From an uncultured Lachnospiraceae bacterium (GTDB lineage: Bacteria; Bacillota; Clostridia; Lachnospirales; Lachnospiraceae): DNA of 41,656 nt. Where the stretch lies: NCBI GenBank assembly GCA_947589095.1, contig CANQBX010000032.1, positions 1 through 41,656 of the forward strand, read 5' to 3'. Shown piece by piece: positions 8,947-18,077 of the stretch. Below the pieces are notes generated by a model. The model was not told where the DNA came from and ran no database searches. It was given only the letters and a program-made list of their open reading frames with translations. Both the position numbers and the translations under genes were made by a program. Positions within the stretch are counted from its first letter, which is position 1. Every line of letters starts with the position of its first letter.

Positions 8947-11034
8947 ATGGGTATCGTGAGATTAAAGCCGAGCTGCAAGGATTATATCTGGGGAGGACGG
9001 CGTCTGATCGAGGAGTACGGCAAGCGGTACGACGGAGATATCCTGGCGGAGTGCTGGGAACTGTCCTGCCACCCGGTCGGGCCGTCTGTGGTGGACAGCG
9101 GACCCTGCGCCGGCATGACGCTTCCGGAGTACATACAGAAACTGGGAAAGGACGCCCTCGGCAGCAACTGCCGGCGGTTTAAGGATTTCCCGATCCTGAT
9201 CAAATTCATTGATGCGAAGGATAACCTGTCGATCCAGGTACACCCGGATAACCGTTACGCCCTGCAGCATGAGGGCCAGTATGGGAAGACGGAGATGTGG
9301 TACGTGATGGACGCGGGGCCGGAAGCATTTCTCTACTACGGGTTTAAGAAGGAGATCAGCCGGGAGGAATTCGCCCGCAGGATTCAGGAGGATACGCTTC
9401 TGGAGGTCCTGAACGCGGTGCCCGTGCATAAGGGCGACGTGCTGTTTATCGAGGCGGGAACCATCCATGCCATCGGGAAGGATATCCTGATCGCGGAGAT
9501 TCAGCAGAATTCCAACGTGACTTACCGGGTCTATGATTACGGCCGTGTCGGGAAGGACGGCAAGAAGCGGGATCTCCACATTGAGAAGGCGCTGGCGGTC
9601 ACGAACCGGACGCCGATCATAAAGAACAGCGGAAGCTATCCTCATGTGGCCGACTGCGATTATTTTACCGTCGACCATGTGACGCTGGACGGGCGGATGA
9701 TGAAGACGCTGGAAGGAACGGTGTCGGAGGAGTCATTTGCAAGCATTCTGGTGCTGGACGGTGAGGGAACGATCACCTGCCGCGGAGACTCCCGTGCTGG
9801 AAAAGGGACGCCGGACGGAAGAGAGGAAGCGCCCGGCGCGGAAGGTCTGACCGCCAGCCGGGGAAGAGCGGCGGCTGCAGGCACGGCGCTTTCGGATCGG
9901 GAGGAATCTCTGTCTTACAGAAAAGGGGACAGTCTCTTTCTGACCGCAGGCAGCGGCGAATACCGGATCGAGGGCCGGATCGACGCGCTGATCACCCGGA
10001 TCCGAGAGAAATCGGCGCCGGTGCGCATCGGCATCGAGATCGGCGGGACGCATACAAGGATCGGTCTGGTGGATATCCATCAGAAGCTGATCACGGATCT
10101 GATTATGCCGACGAATCCGGAGCGCGGCGCCCAGAGCGTGTCGGAAGAGATCGCGGCACGGACGCAGCAGCTTCTGGAAGAGACCGGCATCTGCGTCGAT
10201 CAGTGCGTCGGCGTCGGAGTCGGCGTGGCTGGAACGGTGGATCGTATAAACGGTATCGTCCGCTATTCCAATAATATCCGCTGGGAAAATGTGAATTTGG
10301 CGGAACTATTTGGCAAATGGTTCCCGATCCCGGTGCGCGTCGCCAACAACGCGGACTGCGCCGCCCTTGGCGAGCTGGTGGCCGGCGCGGGAAAAGAATG
10401 CCAGGATCTGGTGCTGCTGACGCTGGGGACCGGGGTCGGCAGCGGGATCATTCTGGACGGCGAGATCTACGAGGGAGGCCGTGTGGGCGGCGCGGAGCTG
10501 GGCCATATGGTTATCGTGGAGAACGGCGAGCCCTGCAGCTGCGGCCGGAAGGGATGCCTGGAGGCGTATGTGTCGGCCGGAGCGCTCCGAAGAGAGGCTG
10601 TGAGGGCGAAGCTAAGAATGCTCGAACAGGATGCAGAGAGGTCAGCCGTGGAGTCGTTTAAGCAGGCGGCCGGGAAGGCGACAGCGCCGGGCGCAGAAGC
10701 TTTAGTTGGTTGTACGGTTGGCAGCTCGGATGGCAGTGAACTGACGGCTGAATCTATTTTCGCGACGGCCGCAGCAGGCGATGCGTCGATGCAGGCAGTT
10801 GTAGATGCCTATGTCCGCAGGCTGGGGATCGGTATTGTGAACATCATTAATATTTTCCGGCCCCAGACCGTGCTGTTGGGCGGCACACTGTCGGCGCAGA
10901 TGGAACCGCTTCTTAAACCGCTTAAAGAGATCGCGGCCCGGAACTGTTTCGGAGGCGGGGAGGGAGAACTGCCGGATATCGCCATCGCGGCGCTGGGAGA
11001 GAAGGCAGGGATGATCGGGGCGGCGAACCTGTAA
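8947..11034 (+). CDS. Fusion: class I mannose-6-phosphate isomerase + ROK sugar kinase
   Basis: A 695-residue two-enzyme protein. Residues 1-275 are a class I phosphomannose isomerase (mannose 6-phosphate to fructose 6-phosphate): zinc ligands Q97 and H99 in IQVHPD, E116 in GKTEMWY, H174 in AGTIHAIG. Residues about 358-695 are a ROK kinase: phosphate loop EIGGTH (364-369, with Glu where Asp is common), LGTGVGSGI, and the ROK zinc site with H520 (ELGH), C530, C532 and C537 in CSCGRKGC. The join (about 279-319) is Gly/Ala/Arg-rich, and a second variable insert lies in the kinase at about 557-597. GGAGG precedes the ATG. In the inferred pathway the kinase would phosphorylate the glucose freed by GH130_1; mannose or fructose are alternatives. 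Confidence 0.9.
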   Translation: MGIVRLKPSCKDYIWGGRRLIEEYGKRYDGDILAECWELSCHPVGPSVVDSGPCAGMTLPEYIQKLGKDALGSNCRRFKDFPILIKFIDAKDNLSIQVHPDNRYALQHEGQYGKTEMWYVMDAGPEAFLYYGFKKEISREEFARRIQEDTLLEVLNAVPVHKGDVLFIEAGTIHAIGKDILIAEIQQNSNVTYRVYDYGRVGKDGKKRDLHIEKALAVTNRTPIIKNSGSYPHVADCDYFTVDHVTLDGRMMKTLEGTVSEESFASILVLDGEGTITCRGDSRAGKGTPDGREEAPGAEGLTASRGRAAAAGTALSDREESLSYRKGDSLFLTAGSGEYRIEGRIDALITRIREKSAPVRIGIEIGGTHTRIGLVDIHQKLITDLIMPTNPERGAQSVSEEIAARTQQLLEETGICVDQCVGVGVGVAGTVDRINGIVRYSNNIRWENVNLAELFGKWFPIPVRVANNADCAALGELVAGAGKECQDLVLLTLGTGVGSGIILDGEIYEGGRVGGAELGHMVIVENGEPCSCGRKGCLEAYVSAGALRREAVRAKLRMLEQDAERSAVESFKQAAGKATAPGAEALVGCTVGSSDGSELTAESIFATAAAGDASMQAVVDAYVRRLGIGIVNIINIFRPQTVLLGGTLSAQMEPLLKPLKEIAARNCFGGGEGELPDIAIAALGEKAGMIGAANL

Positions 11035-11238
11035 GATTTTAAAATGCAGGAAACCGGCGTAACTGTTTGGCCTGTTGTGGTAGAAAATAGAGAAAACGCG
11101 CAGGAATGTCTGCATTTTTTGACTGCTTGTGTTGGATGGCCGCCGCGGCGTCAGCGCCGTGGGCCGTGATAGCCGGCAGATACAGGAAAGCTGACATGGC
11201 TGGCAGTGGCAGTTGCGGAAGAAGGAGGTTCTTGATAT
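11035..11238. other. Intergenic spacer, possible weak terminator
   Basis: A small hairpin GCAG..CTGC at 11100-11113 is followed by six T at 11115-11120. A longer-range repeat (AAAATGCAG near 11040 and CTGCATTTT) could form an alternative stem. This might give partial termination inside the operon. Otherwise nothing is recognised. Confidence 0.35.
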
Positions 11239-12801
11239 ATGCTTCAGGATGAAATGAAAACGCATCTTCTTAATAAACTGATCCCTTTCTGGGAGCGGCT
11301 GCGGGACGAGGAATATGGCGGGTATTACGGGTTTATGGATTCGGATCTGCAGGTGGATGAAAAGGCGGTAAAGGGCTGCATTCTCAACAGCCGGATCCTG
11401 TGGTTTTTCTCCAACGCATGTATGTGTCTCGGAGAGGAAGCGCCGGACAATCTGCGTGGATATGCGGACAGCGCCTACCGATTCCTGCGCGATCATTGCC
11501 TTGATCTGGAAAACGGCGGCGTATACTGGTCTGTAACCTATGACGGTAAACCAGATGATACGACGAAACATACCTACAATCAGGCCTTTGCGGTCTATGC
11601 GCTTTCGTCCTATTACCGGGCGTTCCACGAGGAAGAGGCGTTCCTGCTGGCAACTTATCTGGTCGTCATGATGGAGGCGAAATGCTTCGACCAATACGGC
11701 TATAAGGAGGCGCAGAGCCGGGAATTTCGGCCGATTGCAAACGATAAGCTTTCCGAAAACGGGGTTATGGCGGACAGGACCATGAACACCCTGCTTCACG
11801 TATTGGAGGCGTATACAGAGTACGTGGTCGCCTGCAGGGAAAGAGCGGAATATGTGGAATCTGCCGGCGGGAACAGAAAGGAAAATGTGGAATCTGCCGG
11901 CGGGAACAGAAAGGAAAATGTGGAGCTTGCCGACGGGAGCAGAAAGGAGAATGTGGAGTCTGCCGTTGGGAGTGAAAAGGAAAATGTGGAGCTTGCCGGC
12001 GGGAACAGAAAGGAAAATATGGAATCTGCCGCCGGGAATAAGTTGGGAAATGATAAATCCGGCAATGACAGAAACGCAGGGAAAAACGTATCGGACACCG
12101 AAAATATGATCTCCGACTACGGCGCTGTCGCGGAGCATAAGCTGCGCTGGATCCTGAATCTGGTGGAGAAGAAGGTTTACAACCCGGCAAAGCGCCGTCA
12201 GGAGGTATTCTTCGACAATGATATGAACAGCCTGATCGACCTGCATTCCTATGGTCACGATATCGAGGCCGCCTGGCTCATGGATCGGTGCCTGGATGTC
12301 CTCGGAACGCAGGACATGCTGCCGCGGCATCTGCCGCCGCAGCCGATACAGGCAGCGAGTTCCCGCCAGGTTCTGGCGGCAGAACGGAAGGGGAACGGCC
12401 TGGCGGATTCGGCTCTTGGCTGGCGGATGCGTCCCATTCTCCGGTCTCTGGAGGAGCAGGTGTACATTTCCGCCTACCACACCCATTCGCTTGACAACGA
12501 GTGCGAGCGCGGCGTTACGGATACAAAACGGATCTGGTGGGTGCAGGCGGAAGCGGTGGTTGGATTCTATAACGCCTGTCAGAGGACCGGCGAGGAGAAA
12601 TACCGTGCGGCGGCCGAAGACATCTGGAATTACATAAAAGAGCATATTGTTGACGCCCGCCCGGATGGAGAATGGTTCTGGTATACGACGAAGGAAGGCG
12701 CGCCGGCCATGGAGAAACCAATCGTGGAGCCGTGGAAATGTCCATATCACAATGGGCGGATGTGCATGGAGATCATGAAACGGACGGGTGCATGGAACTG
12801 A
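11239..12801 (+). CDS. N-acylglucosamine 2-epimerase family; probable mannobiose/cellobiose 2-epimerase
   Basis: An (alpha/alpha)6-barrel epimerase that inverts C2 of the reducing-end sugar. Next to GH130 genes the likely reaction is beta-1,4-mannobiose to mannosyl-glucose. Candidate active-site residues are H187 (TLLHVLEAYTEY), H340 (DLHSYGHDIEAAWL), and H414/H416 (AYHTHSLDNECERG), plus RIWWVQAEAVVGF. The start is firm: AAGGAGG 10 bases before ATG. The family is usually about 390-410 residues; this protein has 520. The excess is mainly residues 206 to about 290: six 11-residue repeats of the type VESAGGNRKEN followed by an Asn/Lys/Gly-rich tail. It lies right after the H187 helix, presumably in a loop. 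No signal peptide. Confidence 0.87.
   Translation: MLQDEMKTHLLNKLIPFWERLRDEEYGGYYGFMDSDLQVDEKAVKGCILNSRILWFFSNACMCLGEEAPDNLRGYADSAYRFLRDHCLDLENGGVYWSVTYDGKPDDTTKHTYNQAFAVYALSSYYRAFHEEEAFLLATYLVVMMEAKCFDQYGYKEAQSREFRPIANDKLSENGVMADRTMNTLLHVLEAYTEYVVACRERAEYVESAGGNRKENVESAGGNRKENVELADGSRKENVESAVGSEKENVELAGGNRKENMESAAGNKLGNDKSGNDRNAGKNVSDTENMISDYGAVAEHKLRWILNLVEKKVYNPAKRRQEVFFDNDMNSLIDLHSYGHDIEAAWLMDRCLDVLGTQDMLPRHLPPQPIQAASSRQVLAAERKGNGLADSALGWRMRPILRSLEEQVYISAYHTHSLDNECERGVTDTKRIWWVQAEAVVGFYNACQRTGEEKYRAAAEDIWNYIKEHIVDARPDGEWFWYTTKEGAPAMEKPIVEPWKCPYHNGRMCMEIMKRTGAWN
11854..12051 (+). repeat. Six 33-base in-frame tandem repeats inside the epimerase gene
   Basis: Units start at 11854, 11887, 11920, 11953, 11986 and 12019. 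The first two are identical; the others differ by scattered substitutions but keep 33 bases, so the reading frame is kept. Each encodes an 11-residue unit like VESAGGNRKEN. Identical neighbouring copies point to recent slippage or recombination. Confidence 0.95.
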
Positions 12802-13040
12802 CAGAACGCGTTTGGGAGAAATTGGGAGTTTGGAATCGCAGGAATATGATTGAAGAAAGAGTCTGGCAGCCGCGGATTGTCAGGATATGGTCAGGGCGAG
12901 AAGCTGAAGGCTGCAGATAGCTGGAGCACGATCGACAGAGGAAACGGAGAGTCGTGAGGTGCCGGAATGCATGTAAAAACTGAGAAAAAGAATTGAAGAT
13001 AGAGAAGAAAGACAGAAAAACGGAGAGGAGTGTGAAAGAT
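12802..13040. other. Purine-rich spacer, no supported gene
   Basis: Rich in G and A, with no hairpin followed by a T-run and no promoter I trust. The right end carries AGAGGAG (13024-13030), the ribosome site of the GH130 gene. Read-through from the epimerase gene is likely. Confidence 0.4.
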
Positions 13041-14228
13041 ATGGATTTTCAGGAGAAATACGCCCGGGAACTGGCAAGGCAGGAAGCCCTGCTTTCCCGC
13101 GACAATCAAGTGGACGATTCTTTTCATAACGGGATCTATGAAAGATACAAATATCCGGTTCTCACCCGTGAGCATGTGCCGCTTACCTGGCGATACGATC
13201 TGAACCCGGCGACGAACTCCTATTTCATGGAGCGGCTGGGCGTCAACGCGGTCATGAATAGCGGTGCCATTTATCTGAACGGAAAATTCTATCTGATTGC
13301 GCGTGTGGAGGGAAACGACCGGAAATCCTTCTTCGCGGTGGCGGAGAGCGACAGCGGGGTCGATCATTTCCGATTCTGGGATTATCCGGTAGTGCTGCCG
13401 GACACCTGCCCGGAGGAGACCAATGTGTACGATATGCGCCTGACGCAACACGAGGACGGCTATATCTACGGCGTCTTCTGTTCCGAGAGCAAGGACACAA
13501 CGTCTTCCGACCTGTCCGCCGCGGTGGCGGCCGCCGGGATCGTGCGGACGAAGGATCTGAAGAAATGGGAACGCCTCCCGAACCTTAGGACTCTCCGTTC
13601 CCCGCAGCAGCGGAATGTGGTCCTGCACCCGGAGTTCGTGAACGGAAAGTACGCCTTTTATACCAGGCCGATGGACGACTTCATTGAAACCGGCTCCGGC
13701 GGAGGCATCGGTTTCGGACTCTGCGATGATATCATGAATCCGGTCATCGATGAGGAGCGGATGACCAGTTGCCGCCGTTACCACACGATCACCGAATCCA
13801 AGAACGGCGCCGGCGCGGTGCCGATCAAAACGCCGCGGGGCTGGATCCATATCGCCCATGGCGTCCGCAATACGGCAGCCGGGCTCCGGTACGTGATCTA
13901 CGCGTTCGCTACGGCTTTGGACGATCCGGCCAGAGTGATCGCGGAACCTTCGGGATTGCTGATCGGACCACGAGGCGGCGAGCGCGTCGGCGACGTATCC
14001 AATGTGGTGTTTACCAACGGCGCGGTAGCGCTGCCGGACGGGCGGGTCTACATTTATTACGCGTCCAGCGACACTAGGTTGCATGTGGCTGCGACGGATG
14101 TGGATCGGCTCTGCGATTATGTGTTCAATACGCCGCCGGATCCGCTGCGCAGCGCGGACTGTGTGCGGCAGAGATGCGGGCTGATTGAGAGAAATCTGGC
14201 GTACCTTGCAGGGAAGGAAGAAGGCTGA
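13041..14228 (+). CDS. GH130_1: beta-1,4-mannosyl-glucose phosphorylase
   Basis: Cytoplasmic phosphorylase expected to convert beta-mannosyl-1,4-glucose plus phosphate to mannose 1-phosphate and glucose. The 395-residue length and the GH130_1 pattern fit: [13 protein letters not shown], the catalytic Asp D131 in [32 protein letters not shown], and [21 protein letters not shown] with the C-terminal [13 protein letters not shown] 13041 follows AGAGGAG at 10 bases; a further in-frame start at 12993 gives a Lys-rich leader without a better site. It stands between the 2-epimerase and GH130_2, the known order of activities in mannobiose breakdown. No low-complexity insertion is seen. Subfamily call is by motif recall, not alignment. 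Confidence 0.9.
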   Translation: MDFQEKYARELARQEALLSRDNQVDDSFHNGIYERYKYPVLTREHVPLTWRYDLNPATNSYFMERLGVNAVMNSGAIYLNGKFYLIARVEGNDRKSFFAVAESDSGVDHFRFWDYPVVLPDTCPEETNVYDMRLTQHEDGYIYGVFCSESKDTTSSDLSAAVAAAGIVRTKDLKKWERLPNLRTLRSPQQRNVVLHPEFVNGKYAFYTRPMDDFIETGSGGGIGFGLCDDIMNPVIDEERMTSCRRYHTITESKNGAGAVPIKTPRGWIHIAHGVRNTAAGLRYVIYAFATALDDPARVIAEPSGLLIGPRGGERVGDVSNVVFTNGAVALPDGRVYIYYASSDTRLHVAATDVDRLCDYVFNTPPDPLRSADCVRQRCGLIERNLAYLAGKEEG

Positions 14229-14282
14229 GCTGGATTTCTGAAAGAGTGGGAAACCGGGCCGGATTGAAGGAAAATGGAAGAT

Positions 14283-14366
14283 GATCCCGATTGCGGGGAA
14301 AAAGAAAGCTGATTCGGGTTGCAGGGAAAAAGAAGGCTGATTCGATTTGCTGGAGAATAAGACGAC
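14283..14366 (+). repeat. Three degenerate 28-base tandem repeats between the GH130 genes
   Basis: Units start at 14283, 14311 and 14339, each beginning GAT and containing TTGC(A/G)GGGAAAAAGAA or a decayed form. The first two match closely, the third is diverged. They sit in the 215-base spacer before the next GH130 gene. The unit length of 28 would shift any reading frame, so this is not coding. Confidence 0.75.
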
Positions 14367-14443
14367 TTTGCTTCCTCAAAAAAGATGAATGGATGAAAAG
14401 CAGATATATCAAAAATTTTATAGAATGAGAGAGGAGAATAACT

Positions 14444-15466
14444 ATGAGCAAGTACAAAATGATCGCGCCGGCGGTTCCGAATATACCGTGGCAGGAGGGG
14501 CCGTCGTCATTTACCGGGGCACCCGTGTGGCGTTACAGCGAGAATCCGATCATCGGCCGGAATCCGCTGAAGAACGTGGCGCGTATCTTCAACAGCGCTG
14601 TTATGCCCTATGAGGACGGATTCATCGGTGTGTTCCGCGGCGAGCAGAACAACGGAATCCCCTACATTTATCTGGGCCGGAGCAAGGATGCCATTCACTG
14701 GGAATTCGATGAGAAGAAGATCCCGTTCGTGGACGAGGAGGGAAAGCCTTTCATGCCGGTCTACGCCTACGATCCGCGTCTGGTGAAGGTGGAAGATACC
14801 TACTACATCATCTGGTGCCAGGATTTCTACGGCGCGGCCATCGGCATGGCGAAGACCACGGATTTCAAAACATTTACACGGCTGGAGAATCCGTTCCTGC
14901 CCTTTAACCGCAACGCGGTTCTGTTCCCGCGGAAGATCCACGGCAATTACTGCCTGCTGAGCCGTCCGTCGGACAGCGGCCATACGCCCTTCGGCGATGT
15001 GTTCTTAAGCGAGAGTCCGGATCTAGTGTACTGGGGAAAGCACCGTCATGTGATGAGCAAGGGATTTGAATGGTGGGAATCCTTAAAGATCGGCGGCGGC
15101 GCGGCGCCCATCGAGACCAGCGAGGGGTGGCTTCTGTTCTACCACGGCGTTTCCGGCACCTGCAACGGCTACGTCTACAGCATCGGCGGAGCGATCCTTG
15201 ACATTGACGATCCGTCTATCGTAAAATACCGCTGTGAGGATTTCCTTCTGACGCCGGAGGAATGGTATGAGGAGCGTGGATTTGTGCCCAATGTCTGCTT
15301 CCCCTGCGCGACGATCCACGACAGTGGGACCGGCCGGATCGCGATCTATTACGGCGCGGCAGACAGCTATGTAGGACTGGCGTTCACGCGGCTGGACGAT
15401 ATTATGGACTATATCAAGGATCACAGCAAGGTGAGCGCTACGGATACGGAGATCGGAAGAAGATAA
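14444..15466 (+). CDS. GH130_2: beta-1,4-mannooligosaccharide phosphorylase
   Basis: Cytoplasmic phosphorylase expected to remove mannose from the non-reducing end of beta-1,4-mannooligosaccharides as mannose 1-phosphate. At 340 residues it has the shorter GH130_2 form. Motifs: FNSAVMPYEDGFIGVFRGEQ, the catalytic Asp D110 in YAYDPRLVKVEDTYYI, FLPFNRNAVLFPRKI, LLSRPSDSGHTPFGD, and GGGAAPIETSEGWLLFYHG. GAGAGGAG lies about 7 bases before ATG. It complements GH130_1: this one shortens oligomers, the other handles the epimerised disaccharide. The gene is free of insertions, unlike most neighbours. Confidence 0.9.
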   Translation: MSKYKMIAPAVPNIPWQEGPSSFTGAPVWRYSENPIIGRNPLKNVARIFNSAVMPYEDGFIGVFRGEQNNGIPYIYLGRSKDAIHWEFDEKKIPFVDEEGKPFMPVYAYDPRLVKVEDTYYIIWCQDFYGAAIGMAKTTDFKTFTRLENPFLPFNRNAVLFPRKIHGNYCLLSRPSDSGHTPFGDVFLSESPDLVYWGKHRHVMSKGFEWWESLKIGGGAAPIETSEGWLLFYHGVSGTCNGYVYSIGGAILDIDDPSIVKYRCEDFLLTPEEWYEERGFVPNVCFPCATIHDSGTGRIAIYYGAADSYVGLAFTRLDDIMDYIKDHSKVSATDTEIGRR

Positions 15467-15565
15467 ATGGAAAATGCAGCCGGTCAGGACCGCGGACAGA
15501 GAGATGTGCCGCGGGCTGGCCGGCTTCTGCGTTAAAAATCCGACAGAAAGGTATGGAATGACAGA

Positions 15566-17956
15566 ATGGATAACAGAGAGAGGACAGAAGCAAAAGAAAA
15601 TGCGGCCAGAAGGGCCGAAGAGGGGAGAGAGGCGGCCGGGAATGCCGGAGCGGGGAGAGAGGATTCTGCTGTCTGGAAGAGTAAATTAGCATTATACGCG
15701 CAGCCCGGCGATATTCTGGTCTCTCCATGGGACGAGCTGCTGCAGTACGAAGGCAGGATCGATTTCAGCGGAGACGCGGGGCCGGTGTGGGTGTACCCGG
15801 CAACCTATGTGCGGATGCGGTTTATAGGGGACAGGTTGTCTGTGGTACTGACCAACGAGCACGCTTATTGGGACAATTATCTGGGATATCTGCTGGATGG
15901 GAAGCAATACTGTGTGAAATTGCCGGAGAGCGGGACGGCATGCGTGGAACTCGTGGGCGGAGCGCAGGAGAGAAACCTGCATGACATTCTTCTCTTCAAG
16001 CGTCAGGACTCCTGTCATATGGTCCAGATCCACGGTTTTATCGGAAGCGGCGATCTGCAGCTTCTGCCCTGTGAGCCGCTGCCCTCACGGCGCATCGAGG
16101 TCTACGGCGACTCCGTGTCCGCCGGCGAAGTATCGGAAGCGGTGGCTTACTGCGGTCTGCCGGATCCTGACCATCACGGCGAATATTCCAACAGCTATTA
16201 CTCCTACGCCTGGCTCACCGCCCGCAGGCTGGGGGCCAGACTTCACGATATCGCTCAGGGAGGCATCGCGCTGATGGATGGCTGCGGATATTTCATGGAA
16301 CCGCAGTCTCTGGGGATGGAGAGCACGTATGACCTGATCCAGTACCAGCCGCAGATCCTGGCCGGACGTCCTGCGGTGAAATGGGATTTCGACCGTTACC
16401 GTCCCCAGGTGGTCATCGTGGCCCTGGGGCAGAACGACGCCCATCCGGTCGATTTCTGCGGTGAGGATTATGAAGGAGAGAAATCTGCGGCGTGGCGGGA
16501 GCATTACGCGGAATTTGTGCGGAAGCTGTGTCGGATCCATCCGCAGGCGCACGTGATCTGCATGACAACGATCCTTGGTCATCATCCCAACTGGGACAGG
16601 GCCATCGGCGAGGTATGCGAGCAGCTTGCCAAAGAGCAGCTGCCGGTGCATCATTTCCTGTTCAGCAATAACGGCTGCGGAACCCAGGGCCATATCCGAA
16701 TTCCGGAGGCGGAGCGGATGGCGGAGGAGCTTTCGGCTTTCATCGACGGTCTTGGCGAGGATATCTGGCGCGATACGTCCCGGCTTCAGCGCGTGATGGA
16801 GCGCGCGGCGGCCGGAGAGAATATAACGGTCGGTTTTCTGGGCGGTTCCATTACGCAGGGCAGTCTGGCGTCAGAGCCGAAGAAATGCTATGCCGCGCTG
16901 ACCTTTGACTGGTGGCGGAACCATTTCCCGGCGTCGAAGGCAAAATATGTGAACGCCGGGATCGGCGGGACGACGTCCCATTTCGGCGCGGCGCGGGTGG
17001 AAGAGGATCTGCTTTCACAGCGGCCGGACGTGGTGTTCGTGGAATTCTCGGTCAATGATACGGACGAGGCGCATTTTATGGAGACCTATGAGGGGCTGGT
17101 CCGTCGAATCTGGTCCTGTAATTGTCAGCCGGCCATTGTGCTGATCCATAATCGGTTCTATGACAGCGGCGCGACGGCGCAGCCGATCCACGACCGGATC
17201 GGCCGGTATTATGAGCTCCCGCGGGTCTGCGTAGGCGATGTGCTCTATGGGAAGCTGCAGGCAGGCGAAATGAAGATGGAAGAACTGACGCCGGACGGTC
17301 TGCATCCCAACGATAAGGGCCATGCGATGATCGCGGAGATGATCTGCGCATTTCTGGAGAAGGTGGATGAAAAGCGGCGTGAGGAAGCCCGGAAGGAGAC
17401 GCTGTCCCAGGAAAAAATCGGGCAGCATGGCTGGAATCACCAGACAGAAGCAGCGCAGCACAGCCTGAAGCAGCAGGCAGAAACGAAACAGTATAGCCCG
17501 AATAGCCAGGCAGATCCTGCGCCTCTCACCCGCAACCGCTATGAAAACGCCAGGCGCCTGCGCGCCGCGGATATCGCGCCCGCAGAGATCAGCGGCTTCG
17601 AGGCGGATCCTGCGCCCCAGCAGGGGATCACGGATATCTTTAAGCGCGGCTGGACCGCCATCGGAAACGGAGCGGAGATCACATTCCGCTTCCGCGCGTC
17701 CTGTATCGCGATCCAGTACCGCCGCACGATCCGGGGACGTGCGCCGAAGGCACAGGTCTGGTTGGACCGCGCCGGGACGCAGGTGGAGCCGCGCATGATC
17801 CTGGACGGCAATTTCGATGAAACCTGGGGAGACTGCCTTGCGTTGGAGACCGTCCTCGAAGCAGAAACGGAGGCTGACCACACGCTGACGCTGCGGATCA
17901 TTGAAGCAGATGGGGCGGTGATCCCGTTTTATCTGGTGTCGCTGATCGTTGCTTAA
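15566..17956 (+). CDS. Double SGNH acetyl esterase (CE2-like + CE17-like), probable mannan deacetylase
   Basis: A 796-residue protein without a signal peptide. Residues 1-36 are low-complexity. About 40-165 form a jelly-roll domain as in CE2 esterases, then a first SGNH domain: S183 (YGDSVSAG), AQGGIAL, ALGQNDAH, candidate His H376 (TQGHIRIPEA). A second SGNH domain follows: S428 (LGGSITQG), GIGGTTS, FSVNDTD, and D577/H580 in DGLHPNDKGH. About 603-658 is a Gln/Lys/Asn-rich linker, then a C-terminal beta-sandwich. SGNH plus a C-terminal carbohydrate-binding sandwich is the plan of CE17 mannan esterases. In Roseburia intestinalis, CE2 and CE17 enzymes are separate proteins that remove acetyl groups from different mannose positions. 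The ribosome site is weak (AAAGG). Last gene of the catabolic operon. Confidence 0.8.
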   Translation: MDNRERTEAKENAARRAEEGREAAGNAGAGREDSAVWKSKLALYAQPGDILVSPWDELLQYEGRIDFSGDAGPVWVYPATYVRMRFIGDRLSVVLTNEHAYWDNYLGYLLDGKQYCVKLPESGTACVELVGGAQERNLHDILLFKRQDSCHMVQIHGFIGSGDLQLLPCEPLPSRRIEVYGDSVSAGEVSEAVAYCGLPDPDHHGEYSNSYYSYAWLTARRLGARLHDIAQGGIALMDGCGYFMEPQSLGMESTYDLIQYQPQILAGRPAVKWDFDRYRPQVVIVALGQNDAHPVDFCGEDYEGEKSAAWREHYAEFVRKLCRIHPQAHVICMTTILGHHPNWDRAIGEVCEQLAKEQLPVHHFLFSNNGCGTQGHIRIPEAERMAEELSAFIDGLGEDIWRDTSRLQRVMERAAAGENITVGFLGGSITQGSLASEPKKCYAALTFDWWRNHFPASKAKYVNAGIGGTTSHFGAARVEEDLLSQRPDVVFVEFSVNDTDEAHFMETYEGLVRRIWSCNCQPAIVLIHNRFYDSGATAQPIHDRIGRYYELPRVCVGDVLYGKLQAGEMKMEELTPDGLHPNDKGHAMIAEMICAFLEKVDEKRREEARKETLSQEKIGQHGWNHQTEAAQHSLKQQAETKQYSPNSQADPAPLTRNRYENARRLRAADIAPAEISGFEADPAPQQGITDIFKRGWTAIGNGAEITFRFRASCIAIQYRRTIRGRAPKAQVWLDRAGTQVEPRMILDGNFDETWGDCLALETVLEAETEADHTLTLRIIEADGAVIPFYLVSLIVA

Positions 17957-18042
17957 GCATGGTAGAATGACATTGATGGCTGAACTGTTACCACGAACTG
18001 TTGCCGCGGAGATGAGACAGAGATGGGAATTCTAGAAAGCGG

Positions 18043-18071
18043 TTGAAATGTGATGGCGAAAATGGTATATT
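18043..18071 (+). promoter_or_regulatory. Candidate promoter of the holin-like toxin mRNA
   Basis: TTGAAA at 18043-18048, a 17-base spacer and TATATT at 18066-18071 with a TG extension. Transcription would begin near 18078, giving a leader of about 150 bases before the peptide start at 18227. Confidence 0.65.
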
Positions 18072-18077
18072 GGTATC

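Noticed and set aside
11035-11238. Catabolite control (cre) site near the epimerase gene
   Set aside because: Only a half-match to the cre consensus (GAAAACGC) was found; the second half is missing.
11854-12051. Regular repeats as a possible CRISPR array
   Set aside because: The units are contiguous with no unique spacers, keep a reading frame inside an enzyme gene, and no cas genes are present.
10702-12750. A 682-codon open frame on the minus strand opposite the epimerase gene
   Set aside because: It lies opposite a clear gene and its tandem repeats, has no ribosome site of note, and its product is Arg/His/Pro-rich as expected for an antisense shadow of GC-rich DNA.
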